Shown here in pieces: positions 55,111 to 64,000 of a DNA stretch of 64,000 nt; the stretch's first letter is position 1; each line of letters begins with the position of its first letter. Location of the stretch: contig CAWJVM010000008.1 of NCBI GenBank assembly GCA_963846315.1, positions 186,001 to 250,000 on the forward strand. The letters are read 5' to 3'. The notes beneath the pieces were generated by a model that had not been told where the DNA came from, ran no database searches, and was given only the letters and a program-made list of their open reading frames with translations. This DNA comes from RPQJ01 sp963846315 (GTDB lineage: Bacteria; Pseudomonadota; Gammaproteobacteria; Steroidobacterales; Steroidobacteraceae). A program made the translations under genes and the position numbers.

Positions 55111-56592
55111 ATGGCCACCGCACCAGAGATCGTCGGCGACAGCACCCTGATCACCGACAAGAAAAAGCGCTACAGCGCCGGCGTCCTCAAGTACCGCCAG
55201 ATGGGGTACTGGGACGCGGATTACGTCCCGAAGGAAACGGACACGATCTGCCTGTTCCGGATCACGCCGCAGGAAGGCGTGGACCCGATCGAGGCGGCGG
55301 CGGCCGTCGCCGGCGAATCGAGCACTGCGACCTGGACCGTGGTGTGGACCGATCGCCTGACGGCTTGCGATTCGTACCGCGCCAAGGCGTTCAAGGTCGA
55401 ACCGGTGCCGAACATCCCTGGCCAGTACTTCGCCTGGGTGGCCTACGACCTCATCCTGTTCGAAGAAGGCTCGATCGCGAACATGACGGCGAGCCTCATC
55501 GGCAACGTGTTCAGCTTCAAGCCGCTGAAGGCGGCGCGCCTCGAGGACATCCGCATCCCGGTCGCGTACGTGAAGACGTTCAAGGGCCCGCCGACGGGTC
55601 TCGTCGTCGAGCGTGAACGTCTCGACAAGTTCGGCCGCCCGCTGCTCGGCGCCACGACCAAGCCGAAGCTCGGCCTCTCCGCCCGCAACTATGGCCGCGT
55701 CGTCTACGAAGGCCTGAAGGGCGGTCTCGACTTCATGAAGGACGACGAGAACATCAACTCGCAGCCGTTCATGCACTGGCGCGATCGCTTCCTGTACGTG
55801 ATGGATGCGGTCAACAAGGCCAGCGCCGCGACGGGTGAAGTGAAGGGCTCGTACCTGAACATCACGGCCGCGACGATGGAGGACATGTACGAGCGCGCCG
55901 AGTTCGCGAAAGACCTTGGGTCGATCGTCGTCATGGTCGACCTGGTGATCGGCTGGACGGCCATCCAGAGCATGGCCAACTGGTGTCGCAGGAATGACGT
56001 GCTGATGCACATGCATCGCGCCGGTCACGGCACGTACACGCGGCAGAAAAACCACGGCGTCAGCTTCCGCGTGATCGCGAAGTGGCTGCGCCTGGCGGGT
56101 TGCGATCACCTGCACACGGGCACGGCCGTCGGCAAGCTCGAAGGTGATCCGCTCACGGTGCAGGGTTACTACAACGTCTGCCGCGACAGCTATACGAAGC
56201 AGGACCTGCCGCGCGGCCTGTTCTTCGACCAGGACTGGGCCGACCTGAAGAAGGTCATGCCGGTCGCAAGTGGCGGCATCCACGCGGGCCAGATGCACCA
56301 GTTGCTGGACCTGTTCGGCGACGACGTGATCCTGCAGTTCGGCGGCGGCACGATCGGCCACCCGGCGGGCATCCAGGCGGGCGCCGTGGCCAACCGCGTG
56401 GCGCTCGAGTGCATGGTGAAGGCGCGCAACGAAGGCAAGGACATCGCGAACGAAGGCCCGGAGATCCTGAAGAAGGCGGCGCAGTTCTGCACCCCGCTGA
56501 AGCAGGCGCTCGATACCTGGGGCGACATCACGTTCAACTACACGTCGACCGACACGTCCGATTACGTCGTCACGCCGACCGCGTCCCACTGA
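55111..56592 (+). CDS. cbbL: RuBisCO large subunit, form IC (red-type)
   Basis: CbbL carboxylates ribulose 1,5-bisphosphate. The 493-residue protein has catalytic Lys184 in GATTKPKLGLS and the carbamylation site Lys210 with Asp212 and Glu213 in GGLDFMKDDENINSQPF. HRAGHGTYTRQKNHGVSFRV and MPVASGGIHAGQMHQL follow. The HGTYTRQKNHG loop and the cbbX companion point to the red-like form IC group. All active-site residues are intact. It is first in the cbb operon. Confidence 0.98.
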   Translation: MATAPEIVGDSTLITDKKKRYSAGVLKYRQMGYWDADYVPKETDTICLFRITPQEGVDPIEAAAAVAGESSTATWTVVWTDRLTACDSYRAKAFKVEPVPNIPGQYFAWVAYDLILFEEGSIANMTASLIGNVFSFKPLKAARLEDIRIPVAYVKTFKGPPTGLVVERERLDKFGRPLLGATTKPKLGLSARNYGRVVYEGLKGGLDFMKDDENINSQPFMHWRDRFLYVMDAVNKASAATGEVKGSYLNITAATMEDMYERAEFAKDLGSIVVMVDLVIGWTAIQSMANWCRRNDVLMHMHRAGHGTYTRQKNHGVSFRVIAKWLRLAGCDHLHTGTAVGKLEGDPLTVQGYYNVCRDSYTKQDLPRGLFFDQDWADLKKVMPVASGGIHAGQMHQLLDLFGDDVILQFGGGTIGHPAGIQAGAVANRVALECMVKARNEGKDIANEGPEILKKAAQFCTPLKQALDTWGDITFNYTSTDTSDYVVTPTASH

Positions 56593-56617
56593 CCCAAGAG
56601 CGCACGGAGACCACCCC

Positions 56618-57058
56618 ATGATGACCAATCCGACCGGGCGCCTCACGCAGGGCCAGTTCAGCTTCCTCCCCGACCTGACGGACGCCGAGATCGCGCTGCA
56701 GATCGAGTATGGCCTGCACAAGGGCTACGCCTGGGCCGTCGAATACACCGACGATCCGCATCCCCGCAACACCTACTGGGAAATGTTCGGCATGCCGATG
56801 TTCGACCTGAACGACGCGGCCGGTGTGATGCTGGAACTCAAGAGCTGTCGCGACACGTTCCCGGCGCACTACATCCGGCTGGTCGCGTTCGATTCGACGC
56901 GCGGCGTGGAAACGATTGCGATGAGTTTCATCGTCAACCGTCCTGCGGTGGAGCCCGGCTTCGGCCTGGTGCGACAGGAGACGAACGGCCGCACGATGCG
57001 GTACACGATCCGCGGCTATGAAGCCGACCGCGCGGAAGGCGAGCGGTACCGCAAGTAA
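56618..57058 (+). CDS. cbbS: RuBisCO small subunit
   Basis: CbbS completes the L8S8 enzyme. The 146-residue protein begins MMTNPTGRLTQGQFSFLPDL and shows ALQIEYGLHKGYAWAVEYTDDPHPRNTYWEMFG, the small-subunit core. The C-terminal extension (VEPGFGLVRQETNGRTMRYTI) is typical of the red-type form. A double ATG lies at the start, 25 bp after cbbL. Confidence 0.96.
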   Translation: MMTNPTGRLTQGQFSFLPDLTDAEIALQIEYGLHKGYAWAVEYTDDPHPRNTYWEMFGMPMFDLNDAAGVMLELKSCRDTFPAHYIRLVAFDSTRGVETIAMSFIVNRPAVEPGFGLVRQETNGRTMRYTIRGYEADRAEGERYRK

Positions 57059-57087
57059 TCGCAGGCTAGTGAGGGCAGGCAAGGGCG

Positions 57088-58059
57088 ATGTACCACATCC
57101 CAGGCTCGGTGACCTCTGCCACGTCGGACAGCCCTGCCGCTGAATCGGGGGAGGGAGCCGAGGGAGTGCGAACCGCACGCACCGTCGCCGAGGTGATGGC
57201 GCAGTCCCAGGCCGGCGACGTGCTCGACGAGCTCGAGCGCGACCTCGTCGGCCTCGCCCCGGTCAAGGCACGCATCCGCGACATCGCCGCGCTGCTGGTC
57301 ATCGACCGCCTGCGCATGAACCAGGGCCTGCAGGCGCAGACGCCGAGCCTGCACATGTCCTTCACCGGCAACCCCGGCACGGGCAAGACCACCGTCGCGC
57401 TGCGCATGGCGCAGATCCTTCACCGCCTCGGCTACATCCGCAAAGGGCACCTCGTCGCCGTAACGCGCGACGACCTCGTCGGCCAGTACGTCGGCCACAC
57501 CGCGCCGAAGACGCGCGAAGTGCTGAAGAAAGCGATGGGCGGCGTGCTGTTCATCGACGAGGCGTACTACCTCTACCGCCCCGACAACGAGCGCGACTAC
57601 GGGCAGGAAGCGATCGAGATCCTGATGCAGGTGATGGAGAACAACCGCGACGACCTCGTCGTGATCCTGGCCGGCTACGGTGACCGCATGGAGACGTTCT
57701 TCCAGTCGAACCCCGGCATGCGCTCGCGCATCGCGCATCACCTCGAATTCCCCGATTTCGCCGAGGGCGAACTGCTGCGGATCGCCGAGATGATGCTCGA
57801 GCAGCAGAGCTACCGCTTCGGCCCCGGCGCGCGCGAGATCTTCCAGGAATACATCGCGCATCGCATCCGCCAGCCACAGTTCGCCAACGCCCGCAGCGTG
57901 CGCAACGCGCTCGACCGCGCGCGGCTGCGGCAGGCGAGCCGGCTGTTCGCGAACCCCGACAAAGAGCTGACGGTCGACGACCTCAGCACGATCGAGTCGC
58001 CGGACATCCGCGCGAGTCGCGTCTTCGACCTCGGCGCCGCCGCGGCGCCCAAGAACTGA
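57088..58059 (+). CDS. cbbX: RuBisCO activase CbbX
   Basis: CbbX is an AAA+ protein that removes inhibitory sugar phosphates from red-type RuBisCO. The 323-residue protein has a leader (about 40 residues, low complexity), GLAPVKARIRDIAALLVIDR, Walker A GNPGTGKTTVALRMA, Walker B VLFIDEAYYL, and the sensor region NPGMRSRIAHHLEFPDF. It is 29 bp after cbbS. The start at 57088 gives a longer N terminus than some relatives. Confidence 0.96.
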   Translation: MYHIPGSVTSATSDSPAAESGEGAEGVRTARTVAEVMAQSQAGDVLDELERDLVGLAPVKARIRDIAALLVIDRLRMNQGLQAQTPSLHMSFTGNPGTGKTTVALRMAQILHRLGYIRKGHLVAVTRDDLVGQYVGHTAPKTREVLKKAMGGVLFIDEAYYLYRPDNERDYGQEAIEILMQVMENNRDDLVVILAGYGDRMETFFQSNPGMRSRIAHHLEFPDFAEGELLRIAEMMLEQQSYRFGPGAREIFQEYIAHRIRQPQFANARSVRNALDRARLRQASRLFANPDKELTVDDLSTIESPDIRASRVFDLGAAAAPKN

Positions 58060-58081
58060 CGATCAGCGAAAAGGCACCCCC

Positions 58082-59158
58082 ATGCATCTCGGCCGCACGA
58101 CACTGTCGAAATTCCTGATCCTGCAACTCGAAGGCATCGAAGGCTCGCGCGACCTCGGCGCGCTGCTGATCGACGTCGCCGCCGCCGTCAAGACGATCGC
58201 GGCGATGGCCGCGAAAGGCGCTCTCGGTGGCTACCTCGGCAAGGCCGGCACCGAGAACGTGCAGGGCGAGCAGCAGGTGAAACTGGACGTCGCGTCGAAC
58301 GAGGTGATCCTGAAGAGCTGTGATTGGGGCGGCCTGGTGGCCGGCATGGCGTCGGAGGAGCTCGACGATCCCTACCCGATTCCCGCCGAGTACCCGCGCG
58401 GGCGCTTCCTGCTGGTGTTCGATCCCCTCGACGGGTCTTCGAATGCGGATGTCAACGTCTCGGTCGGCACGATCTTCTCGATCCTCCGTCACGACGGGAA
58501 GGACGCGCCGAAGGTCGAGGACTTCCTGCAGAAGGGCATGCAACAGGTGGCTGCGGGTTACGCGATCTACGGGCCATCGACGATGCTGGTGCTCACGGTG
58601 GGCAAGGGCACGCACGGCTTCACGCTCGATCGCGAGGTTGGCAACTTCATCCTCACTCACCCGGACATGCGCATCCCGGACGACACCAGCGAGTTCGCGA
58701 TCAACACCAGCAACGCGCGGTTCTGGGAAGTCCCGGTGCACCGCTACGTGACGGAATGCCAGGACGGCAAGTCGGGCGAGCGCGGCCGCGACTTCAACAT
58801 GCGCTGGATCGCGTCGATGGTGGCCGAGGTGCATCGCATCCTGGTGCGCGGTGGCGTGTTCATGTACCCGCGCGATACCCGCGATCCGGAGAAGCCGGGG
58901 CGCCTGCGCCTGATGTACGAAGCCAGCCCGATCAGCTTCCTGGTGGAGCAGGCGGGCGGTGCGGCGTCGACGGGACGGGCGCGGCTCATGGAGCTGTTGC
59001 CGCACCAGCTGCATCAGCGCGTGCCGGTGATCCTGGGCTCGAAGAACGAAGTCGAGCGCATCGTGCGGTACCACTGGGAGCACGACAAGGGCATCGACCG
59101 CCGCTATTCGTCGCCGCTGTTCAACGAGCGATCGCTGTTCCGGTCCGGCGCGAGCTGA
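58082..59158 (+). CDS. fbp: Class I fructose-1,6-bisphosphatase
   Basis: FBPase dephosphorylates fructose 1,6-bisphosphate, and some family members in cbb operons also act on sedoheptulose 1,7-bisphosphate. The 358-residue protein carries the metal motif LLVFDPLDGSSNADVNVSVGTIFSI and SEELDDPYP near it, plus GAMYPRDTR-like text (here GVFMYPRDTRDPEKPGRLRL). It is 22 bp after cbbX, so it is part of the cbb operon (cbbF in operon terms). Confidence 0.95.
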   Translation: MHLGRTTLSKFLILQLEGIEGSRDLGALLIDVAAAVKTIAAMAAKGALGGYLGKAGTENVQGEQQVKLDVASNEVILKSCDWGGLVAGMASEELDDPYPIPAEYPRGRFLLVFDPLDGSSNADVNVSVGTIFSILRHDGKDAPKVEDFLQKGMQQVAAGYAIYGPSTMLVLTVGKGTHGFTLDREVGNFILTHPDMRIPDDTSEFAINTSNARFWEVPVHRYVTECQDGKSGERGRDFNMRWIASMVAEVHRILVRGGVFMYPRDTRDPEKPGRLRLMYEASPISFLVEQAGGAASTGRARLMELLPHQLHQRVPVILGSKNEVERIVRYHWEHDKGIDRRYSSPLFNERSLFRSGAS

Positions 59159-59234
59159 AGACTCGCGGACGACACGCCGGCCCCGCATCGACGACGACAT
59201 CCTACGAACGAACCACTTTCCTGCGAGCACGCAC

Positions 59235-60107
59235 ATGTCCACCAAGCATCCCGTCATCGCCGTCACCGGTTCCTCGGGCGCGGGCACCAGCACCGTCATG
59301 AAGAGTTTTGCCCACATCTTCCGCCGTGACGGCTTCAAGGCGCAGGTGATCGAAGGCGACTCGTTCCATCGCTACGACCGCGTCGAGATGCGTGCGAAGG
59401 TGAAGGCGGCGGACACGGGCGAGGGCCCTCAGATCAGTCACTTCGGGCCAGAGTCCAACCGGCTGGCCGACCTCGCGACTGCGTTCGAGACCTATGGCAC
59501 GACGGGCGGCGGCAAGGTTCGTCGGTACGTGCACGATGACGTCGAAGCGAAGGAACTCGGCAGCGCACCCGGCACCTTCACCGAATGGCAGCCGATGGCC
59601 GAGGGCAGCGACCTGCTGTTTTATGAAGGGCTGCACGGCGGTTACGTCGGTCCCGAGGCGGACGTGGCGAAGCACGTCGACCTGCTGGTGGGCGTGGTGC
59701 CGATCATCAACCTCGAGTGGATCCAGAAGCTGCATCGCGACAAGACGCATCGCGGGTACAGCCAGGATGCCGTGGTCGACACGATCCTGCGCCGCATGCC
59801 CGACTACGTGAACCACATCTGCCCGCAGTTCAGTCGCACGCACGTGAACTTCCAGCGCGTGCCGACCGTGGACACCAGTAATCCCTTCATCGCGGCCGAC
59901 ATTCCTTCGGCGGACGAGTCGATGGTGATCATCCGCTTCGCGAACCCGAAGGGCATCGACTTCCCGTACCTGCTGTCGATGCTGGACGAGTCATGGATGT
60001 CACGACCGAACAACATCGTCGTGCCGGGCGGCAAGATGGGACTGGCGATGCAGCTGATCCTGACGCCGCTGATCCTGCGGCTCATGGATCGCAAGCGGCG
60101 GGCTTGA
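59235..60107 (+). CDS. prkB: Phosphoribulokinase
   Basis: PRK makes ribulose 1,5-bisphosphate from ribulose 5-phosphate. The 290-residue protein has the P-loop VTGSSGAGTSTVMKSF, GDSFHRYDR, and EGLHGGYVGPEADVAKHVD with a catalytic Asp/Glu set. It is the short proteobacterial (type I) form. There is a 76-bp gap after fbp, and the gene is still co-directional. The product is complete and intact. Confidence 0.96.
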   Translation: MSTKHPVIAVTGSSGAGTSTVMKSFAHIFRRDGFKAQVIEGDSFHRYDRVEMRAKVKAADTGEGPQISHFGPESNRLADLATAFETYGTTGGGKVRRYVHDDVEAKELGSAPGTFTEWQPMAEGSDLLFYEGLHGGYVGPEADVAKHVDLLVGVVPIINLEWIQKLHRDKTHRGYSQDAVVDTILRRMPDYVNHICPQFSRTHVNFQRVPTVDTSNPFIAADIPSADESMVIIRFANPKGIDFPYLLSMLDESWMSRPNNIVVPGGKMGLAMQLILTPLILRLMDRKRRA

Positions 60108-60196
60108 ATCTTCCCTGTCCCCTGCGCCCCGGGCGAGGGTGTCAACCCGCGGTCGACAGCCGCGTTGTAGGTGGCAAGAACACTGGGAGACGACTC

Positions 60197-61921
60197 ATGC
60201 CCTCGTTGGCCAGGCCGCGCGGTACCCTGCGGACCGCGTTCATCGTGGTCCTGTTTGCCATGCTGGTTGCCTGCGGCGGTGGCGGGGGAGACGCCTCGTC
60301 CGGCGGAGGATCGAGCGGCGGCGGCACGACCCCACCTCCCCCTCCCCCTGTTCTCAAGACCGACGCCTATCGCTTCCTGAACCAGGCGACCTACGGTGCC
60401 ACCGACGCTGAAGCCCAGCGCCTGATCGCACTGGGCGATTCGACCACGGCCTATGCGCGCTGGATCGACGAGCAGCTGGCCCGGCCCGCGTCCGTCCAGT
60501 TGCCGACGGTACAGGCTGCCATCGCCAACCTGACCAATCCGGCGCAGATGATCGGTTCGCTCAATGCGGATCGGCAGGAGATCTGGTTCCGCAACGCGAT
60601 CACCGGCCCGGACCAGCTGCGCCAGCGCGTCGCGTTTGCGCTCTCCGAGATCATGGTCGTGTCGCAGCAGAGCACGCTGCAGAACATGCCGTACGCGCTC
60701 GCGGACTATTACGACCTGCTCGCGCGCGATGCCTTCGGCGACTATCGAAAACTCATGGAAGACGTGACGCTGCATCCGGCGATGGGCGTGTACCTCAACA
60801 TGCTCGGCAACCAGAAGCCCGACACGACGAAAAGCATCCGTCCGGACGAAAACTACGCTCGCGAGCTGATGCAGTTGTTTACGGTCGGCCTGGTCGAACT
60901 GAACCTCGACGGTTCCGTGAAAGTCGACGGGCAGGGCCAGCCGCTGCCGACCTACGACCAGTCCGTCGTGGAGGGCTTCGCCCACGTGTACACCGGCTGG
61001 AATTACGCCGGAGCCGCCAGTTTCGCCCAGGCCCGGCGCACGCTGGCGAACCAGATCCTGCCGATGCAGGCCTATCCGGAGCAGCATGCGACCGGAGCGA
61101 AGAAGCTGTTGCAGTACCCGGGAGCGGCAAAATCCAGCCTCGCCGCGGGCCAGACACCGCAGCAGGACCTTGCCGACGCGCTCGACAATATCTTCAGCCA
61201 CCCGAACGTCGGTCCGTTCGTTTCGAAGCAGCTGATCCAGAAACTGGTGACCAGCAACCCGTCACCGGCCTACGTGTCGCGCGTAGCGACGGTCTTCAAC
61301 AACGACGGCACCGGCAAACGGGGCAACCTGGGCGCGGTGGTGAAGGCCGTGCTGCTCGATGCCGAAGCACGACCGGCGACCGTGATAGCCACGACCGGCA
61401 AGGTCAAGGAACCGCTGCTGCGACTGACGCAGCTGTGGCGTGCGTACGGCGCCAAGGCCGCGAACGGCCAGTACCGCATCGGCAACATCAACGCCGTGTT
61501 CGGGCAGGGGCCGCTGCAGTCGCCGTCGGTGTTCAACTTCTTCAGCCCGTTCTATGCGCCCCCGGGCGAGATCGCGAACCAGAACCTGGTGGCACCGGAG
61601 ATGCAGATTGCGACCGAGTACCTGAACACGACCGTGACCAACACCTTCTACAACATTGTCTTCTTCTGGAACTCGAGTGCGACGGGCCTGCCTGCCAACG
61701 CGATCGTGCTGGATACGACGCAGGAGCTGGCGCTTGCGGGCGATTCCGAGGCGCTCGTCAACAAGATCGCTGACAAGTTGCTGGGAACCGCGGCATCCAC
61801 GACGCTCAAGGCCGAAGCCAAGGCCGCAGTGGACCGTGTCGCGACCACCAACCCGGGGCAGCGGGTCGCGGAAGCGATGTATCTCATCGTCACCTCGCCC
61901 GACTACGTCGTGCAGCGCTGA
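60197..61921 (+). CDS. DUF1800 family lipoprotein
   Basis: The 574-residue protein has a lipoprotein signal with LLVAC-type lipobox (AFIVVLFAMLVACGGGG), a Gly/Ser and Pro-rich linker (about residues 25-50), and a DUF1800 body. The body contains FLNQATYGATDAEA, QRVAFALSEIMVVS, ENYARELMQLFTVGL, and FNFFSPFYAPPGEI. DUF1800 proteins occur paired with DUF1501 proteins, as here (13 bp apart). Function is not known to me. It interrupts the cbb genes between prk and cbbY. Confidence 0.85.
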   Translation: MPSLARPRGTLRTAFIVVLFAMLVACGGGGGDASSGGGSSGGGTTPPPPPPVLKTDAYRFLNQATYGATDAEAQRLIALGDSTTAYARWIDEQLARPASVQLPTVQAAIANLTNPAQMIGSLNADRQEIWFRNAITGPDQLRQRVAFALSEIMVVSQQSTLQNMPYALADYYDLLARDAFGDYRKLMEDVTLHPAMGVYLNMLGNQKPDTTKSIRPDENYARELMQLFTVGLVELNLDGSVKVDGQGQPLPTYDQSVVEGFAHVYTGWNYAGAASFAQARRTLANQILPMQAYPEQHATGAKKLLQYPGAAKSSLAAGQTPQQDLADALDNIFSHPNVGPFVSKQLIQKLVTSNPSPAYVSRVATVFNNDGTGKRGNLGAVVKAVLLDAEARPATVIATTGKVKEPLLRLTQLWRAYGAKAANGQYRIGNINAVFGQGPLQSPSVFNFFSPFYAPPGEIANQNLVAPEMQIATEYLNTTVTNTFYNIVFFWNSSATGLPANAIVLDTTQELALAGDSEALVNKIADKLLGTAASTTLKAEAKAAVDRVATTNPGQRVAEAMYLIVTSPDYVVQR

Positions 61922-61934
61922 GGAGGAGATCGCA

Positions 61935-63293
61935 ATGAACCCGATGACCCGACGTCGCTTTCTCAAGGCCTGCGCTACCGGCGGCGCCCTGTATGCGTTC
62001 GGCCGCACGCCTGGCTCGATCTACGCCGAAGCGGCCGGAGTGAACGGCTTCAGCGACTACAAGGCGCTGGTGTGCGTCTTCCTGTTCGGTGGCAACGATT
62101 CCTGGAGCATGGTCGTGCCACGCTCCGATGCGGAGTACAACGCTTACGCGCAGTCGCGGCAGAATCTTGCGATCGCCAAAGACCAGCTGCTGCCCGTGAA
62201 CGCGCTGAACGGCAACGGCGTGCTCTACGGCCTGCATCCGTCGATGCCGGGCGTCGCCGACCTGTTCGACTCGGGACGCTGCGCCGTGGTCGCAAACGTG
62301 GGTCCACTGCTGCAGCCCACGACCCGGGCGCAGTACCAGGCCGGATCGGTCGCGCTACCGCCGCAGCTGTTCTCGCACAACGACCAGCAGGACCAGTGGC
62401 ACAGCCTGCGCGGCAAGAGCGTCTCGAAGACCGGGTGGGCCGGACGCGTTGCGGATGCGCTCGCAGGGGAGGTCGCTGGACAGCAACTGGCTCTCAACGT
62501 TTCGCTTGCGGGAAATACGTTGTTCCAGGCCGGCGCGACGGCTACGCCGTACATCATGGGCGCCTCGGGGGCGACGACGTTCACTGGACTCGGCGCGACG
62601 GGCATGGCAGCCGCGCGCAAGGCCTCGTTTCAGAGCATCGTCCAGGCGGGCTATGGAACCGTGTACGAGCGCGCGTTCGCGGACGTGCAGCAACGCGCCG
62701 TGCAGTACGCCGATCTCGTCAACGATGCGCTGTCGACGGCTCCGCCGCTGGCAACGTTGTTCCCGTCCGGCTCGTCGCTCGCCACGCAGTTGCAGACGGT
62801 CGCCCGCATGATTGCGGTGCGCGAGCGCCTCGGCATGTCACGCCAGGTCTTCTTCGTCGCCACCGGTGGCTTCGACACACACGACGAGCAATTGGTGGAC
62901 CAGCCCGGGTTGCTCGGCAACCTGAGCGCGAGCCTCGCCGCGTTTCATGCGGCGACGATCGAACTCGGTGTGGCGTCCAGCGTCACTACCTTCACGCAGT
63001 CGGATTTCGGCCGCACGCTGACGTCCAACGGCGACGGCAGCGACCATGCCTGGGGCGGCGTGCAGCTCGTGCTCGGCGACGGTGTGCGCGGACGCACGAT
63101 CTACGGCGACTACCCGGTGCTGGAAATCGGCGGCGCGTCTGACGTCGGTGGCGGCCGGTTCATCCCGGCCGTGTCGTCGGACCAGTACGCCGCAACGATG
63201 GCAAAGTGGTTCGGCGTGCCCGACTCGCAGTTGCCAGTGATCGCGCCTTCGATCGGGAACTTCGCCGACAAGGACCTCGGCTTCCTGCTTTGA
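61935..63293 (+). CDS. DUF1501 domain protein with Tat signal
   Basis: The 452-residue protein has a twin-arginine signal (MTRRRFLKACATGGALYAFG) after a strong GGAGGAG. It then reads LVCVFLFGGNDSWSMVVP, the DUF1501 start, HPSMPGVADLFDSGRCA, FFVATGGFDTHDEQ, QSDFGRTLTSNGDGSDHAWGG and FGVPDSQLPVIAPSIG. The alkaline-phosphatase-like fold is suspected for this family. The paired DUF1800 gene is upstream. The stop overlaps the cbbY start by 4 bp. Confidence 0.87.
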   Translation: MNPMTRRRFLKACATGGALYAFGRTPGSIYAEAAGVNGFSDYKALVCVFLFGGNDSWSMVVPRSDAEYNAYAQSRQNLAIAKDQLLPVNALNGNGVLYGLHPSMPGVADLFDSGRCAVVANVGPLLQPTTRAQYQAGSVALPPQLFSHNDQQDQWHSLRGKSVSKTGWAGRVADALAGEVAGQQLALNVSLAGNTLFQAGATATPYIMGASGATTFTGLGATGMAAARKASFQSIVQAGYGTVYERAFADVQQRAVQYADLVNDALSTAPPLATLFPSGSSLATQLQTVARMIAVRERLGMSRQVFFVATGGFDTHDEQLVDQPGLLGNLSASLAAFHAATIELGVASSVTTFTQSDFGRTLTSNGDGSDHAWGGVQLVLGDGVRGRTIYGDYPVLEIGGASDVGGGRFIPAVSSDQYAATMAKWFGVPDSQLPVIAPSIGNFADKDLGFLL

Positions 63294-64000
63294 TCGAAGC
63301 CATCCTCTGGGACGTCGACGGCACGCTCGCCGAAACCGAGCGTGACGGTCACCTCGTCGCGATGAATGCGGCCTTCAGTGAACTCGATATCCAATGGCGC
63401 TGGGACGAACGCCGCTACGGCGAGCTGCTGCGCGTCGCCGGTGGCTTCGAGCGGTTGCTGTTCGACATGGAGTCGCAGCCGCTTGCGCCGGACTCGCTCG
63501 AAGAGCGAAGTTCTCTCGCCAGGCGCATTCACGCACTGAAGAACCGACGCTATGCGGAACTCGTCGCAAGGGGAGCGCTGCCGTTGCGTGCGGGGGTGCG
63601 CGAACTGTTCGACGAATGCGCGGCTGAAGGCGTGCGCATGGCGATCGTTACGACCACGAGTCGCGGCAACGTGGAGGCGCTGCTCGCCGCGCAGGTGGGT
63701 GCCGACTGGGAGTCGCGATTCGCTGCCGTCGTCTGTGCTGAAGACGCGCCCGTCAAGAAGCCCGACCCGCAGGCCTATCGACTCGTGCTCGAGCGGCTGC
63801 AGTTGCGGGTGGAACAGTCCGTCGCGATCGAAGATTCGGCGATGGGGCTGGCAGCGGCGACCGCGGTGGGCATACCGGTGGTCATCACGCGCAGCATTTA
63901 CTTCTCGGATGATCCCGTGTCGGGCGCGCTTGCCGTCGGACCGTCGCTAGGTACGCGCGCCGGCTGGTCACCCGACCTGAATGGGAAGCCGGGCAGGGTT
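63290..64000 (+). CDS. cbbY: HAD hydrolase CbbY, 3' truncated by the window edge
   Basis: CbbY dephosphorylates xylulose 1,5-bisphosphate, a RuBisCO side product, as shown for the family. The frame opens with a TTG overlapping the DUF1501 stop (TTGA) and stays open to base 64000 (237 codons). HAD motif I is ILWDVDGTLAETERDGH, motif II is MAIVTTTSRGN, the Lys is in PVKKPDPQAY and motif IV is AIEDSAMGLAAA. The end of the protein lies beyond the window. Start choice rests on the family N terminus, because no ATG is available. Confidence 0.9.
   Translation, partial: MIEAILWDVDGTLAETERDGHLVAMNAAFSELDIQWRWDERRYGELLRVAGGFERLLFDMESQPLAPDSLEERSSLARRIHALKNRRYAELVARGALPLRAGVRELFDECAAEGVRMAIVTTTSRGNVEALLAAQVGADWESRFAAVVCAEDAPVKKPDPQAYRLVLERLQLRVEQSVAIEDSAMGLAAATAVGIPVVITRSIYFSDDPVSGALAVGPSLGTRAGWSPDLNGKPGRV

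Overview
The window is one GC-rich (about two thirds G+C by eye) chromosomal segment of a gammaproteobacterium. The gene orders murG-murC-ddlB-ftsQ-ftsA-ftsZ, lpxC/DUF721/M23/secA/mutT and pilB-pilC-pilD-coaE-zapD-yacG are typical of that class. Protein style and intergenic heptamer repeats point towards Xanthomonadales or Steroidobacterales relatives, which is inference. No phage, plasmid, insertion sequence, rRNA, tRNA or CRISPR array was seen. The cell looks like a piliated heterotroph that degrades acyl-CoA compounds and can also fix CO2 by the Calvin cycle.

Layout. 1-6.8 kb: end of the division and cell-wall (dcw) cluster, murG (5' cut) to ftsZ. 6.9-15.9 kb: an acyl-CoA degradation block (TIGR03084 protein, CaiB transferase, alpha-methylacyl-CoA racemase, thiolase, FadB-like protein, enoyl-CoA hydratase, APH-fold kinase) between ftsZ and lpxC, which are neighbours in many relatives. 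15.9-21.9 kb: lpxC, DUF721, M23 peptidase, secA and a frameshifted mutT. 22.3-28.7 kb (minus strand): pilB, pilC, pilD, coaE, zapD, yacG and tpm. 29-35.2 kb: pilA with a sigma-54 promoter, a membrane sulfatase-fold enzyme, pilR and a badly frameshifted pilS. 35.3-41.9 kb: sucCD and an AttEFGH-like ABC system. 41.9-50.6 kb: zinc metallopeptidase, then a MacAB-like exporter operon preceded by a sigma-54 promoter and followed by its NtrC-type regulator and histidine kinase. 50.9-54 kb: a class V aminotransferase and two tail-to-tail toxin-antitoxin pairs. 54-64 kb: cbbR and, divergently, cbbL-cbbS-cbbX-cbbF-prk, a DUF1800/DUF1501 pair and cbbY (3' cut).

Regulation visible in the DNA includes two separate sigma-54/NtrC circuits (pilA and the exporter operon). 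Each has a GG-N10-GC promoter and TGTC/GACA-type upstream sites about 100 bp away. A pair of TNA-N7-TNA CbbR-type operators lies before cbbL, and palindromes overlap the promoters or starts of both toxin-antitoxin modules.

The most unusual content is non-coding. First, a three-copy structured repeat (near 21.9, 22.1 and 50.7 kb) has a conserved loop on a stem whose sequence differs between copies, followed by a conserved basal stem carrying a variable apical hairpin. Second, a family of palindromes built from 7-bp tandem repeats (TGATTAG or GGGTTAG) shares the junction TTAGTCGGA. It occurs at gene ends near 5.5, 7.8, 16.9 and 18.4 kb. A third theme is eight single-base frameshifts in five otherwise well-conserved genes. 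These are either real decay or residual sequencing error, and should be checked before calling any of the genes dead.
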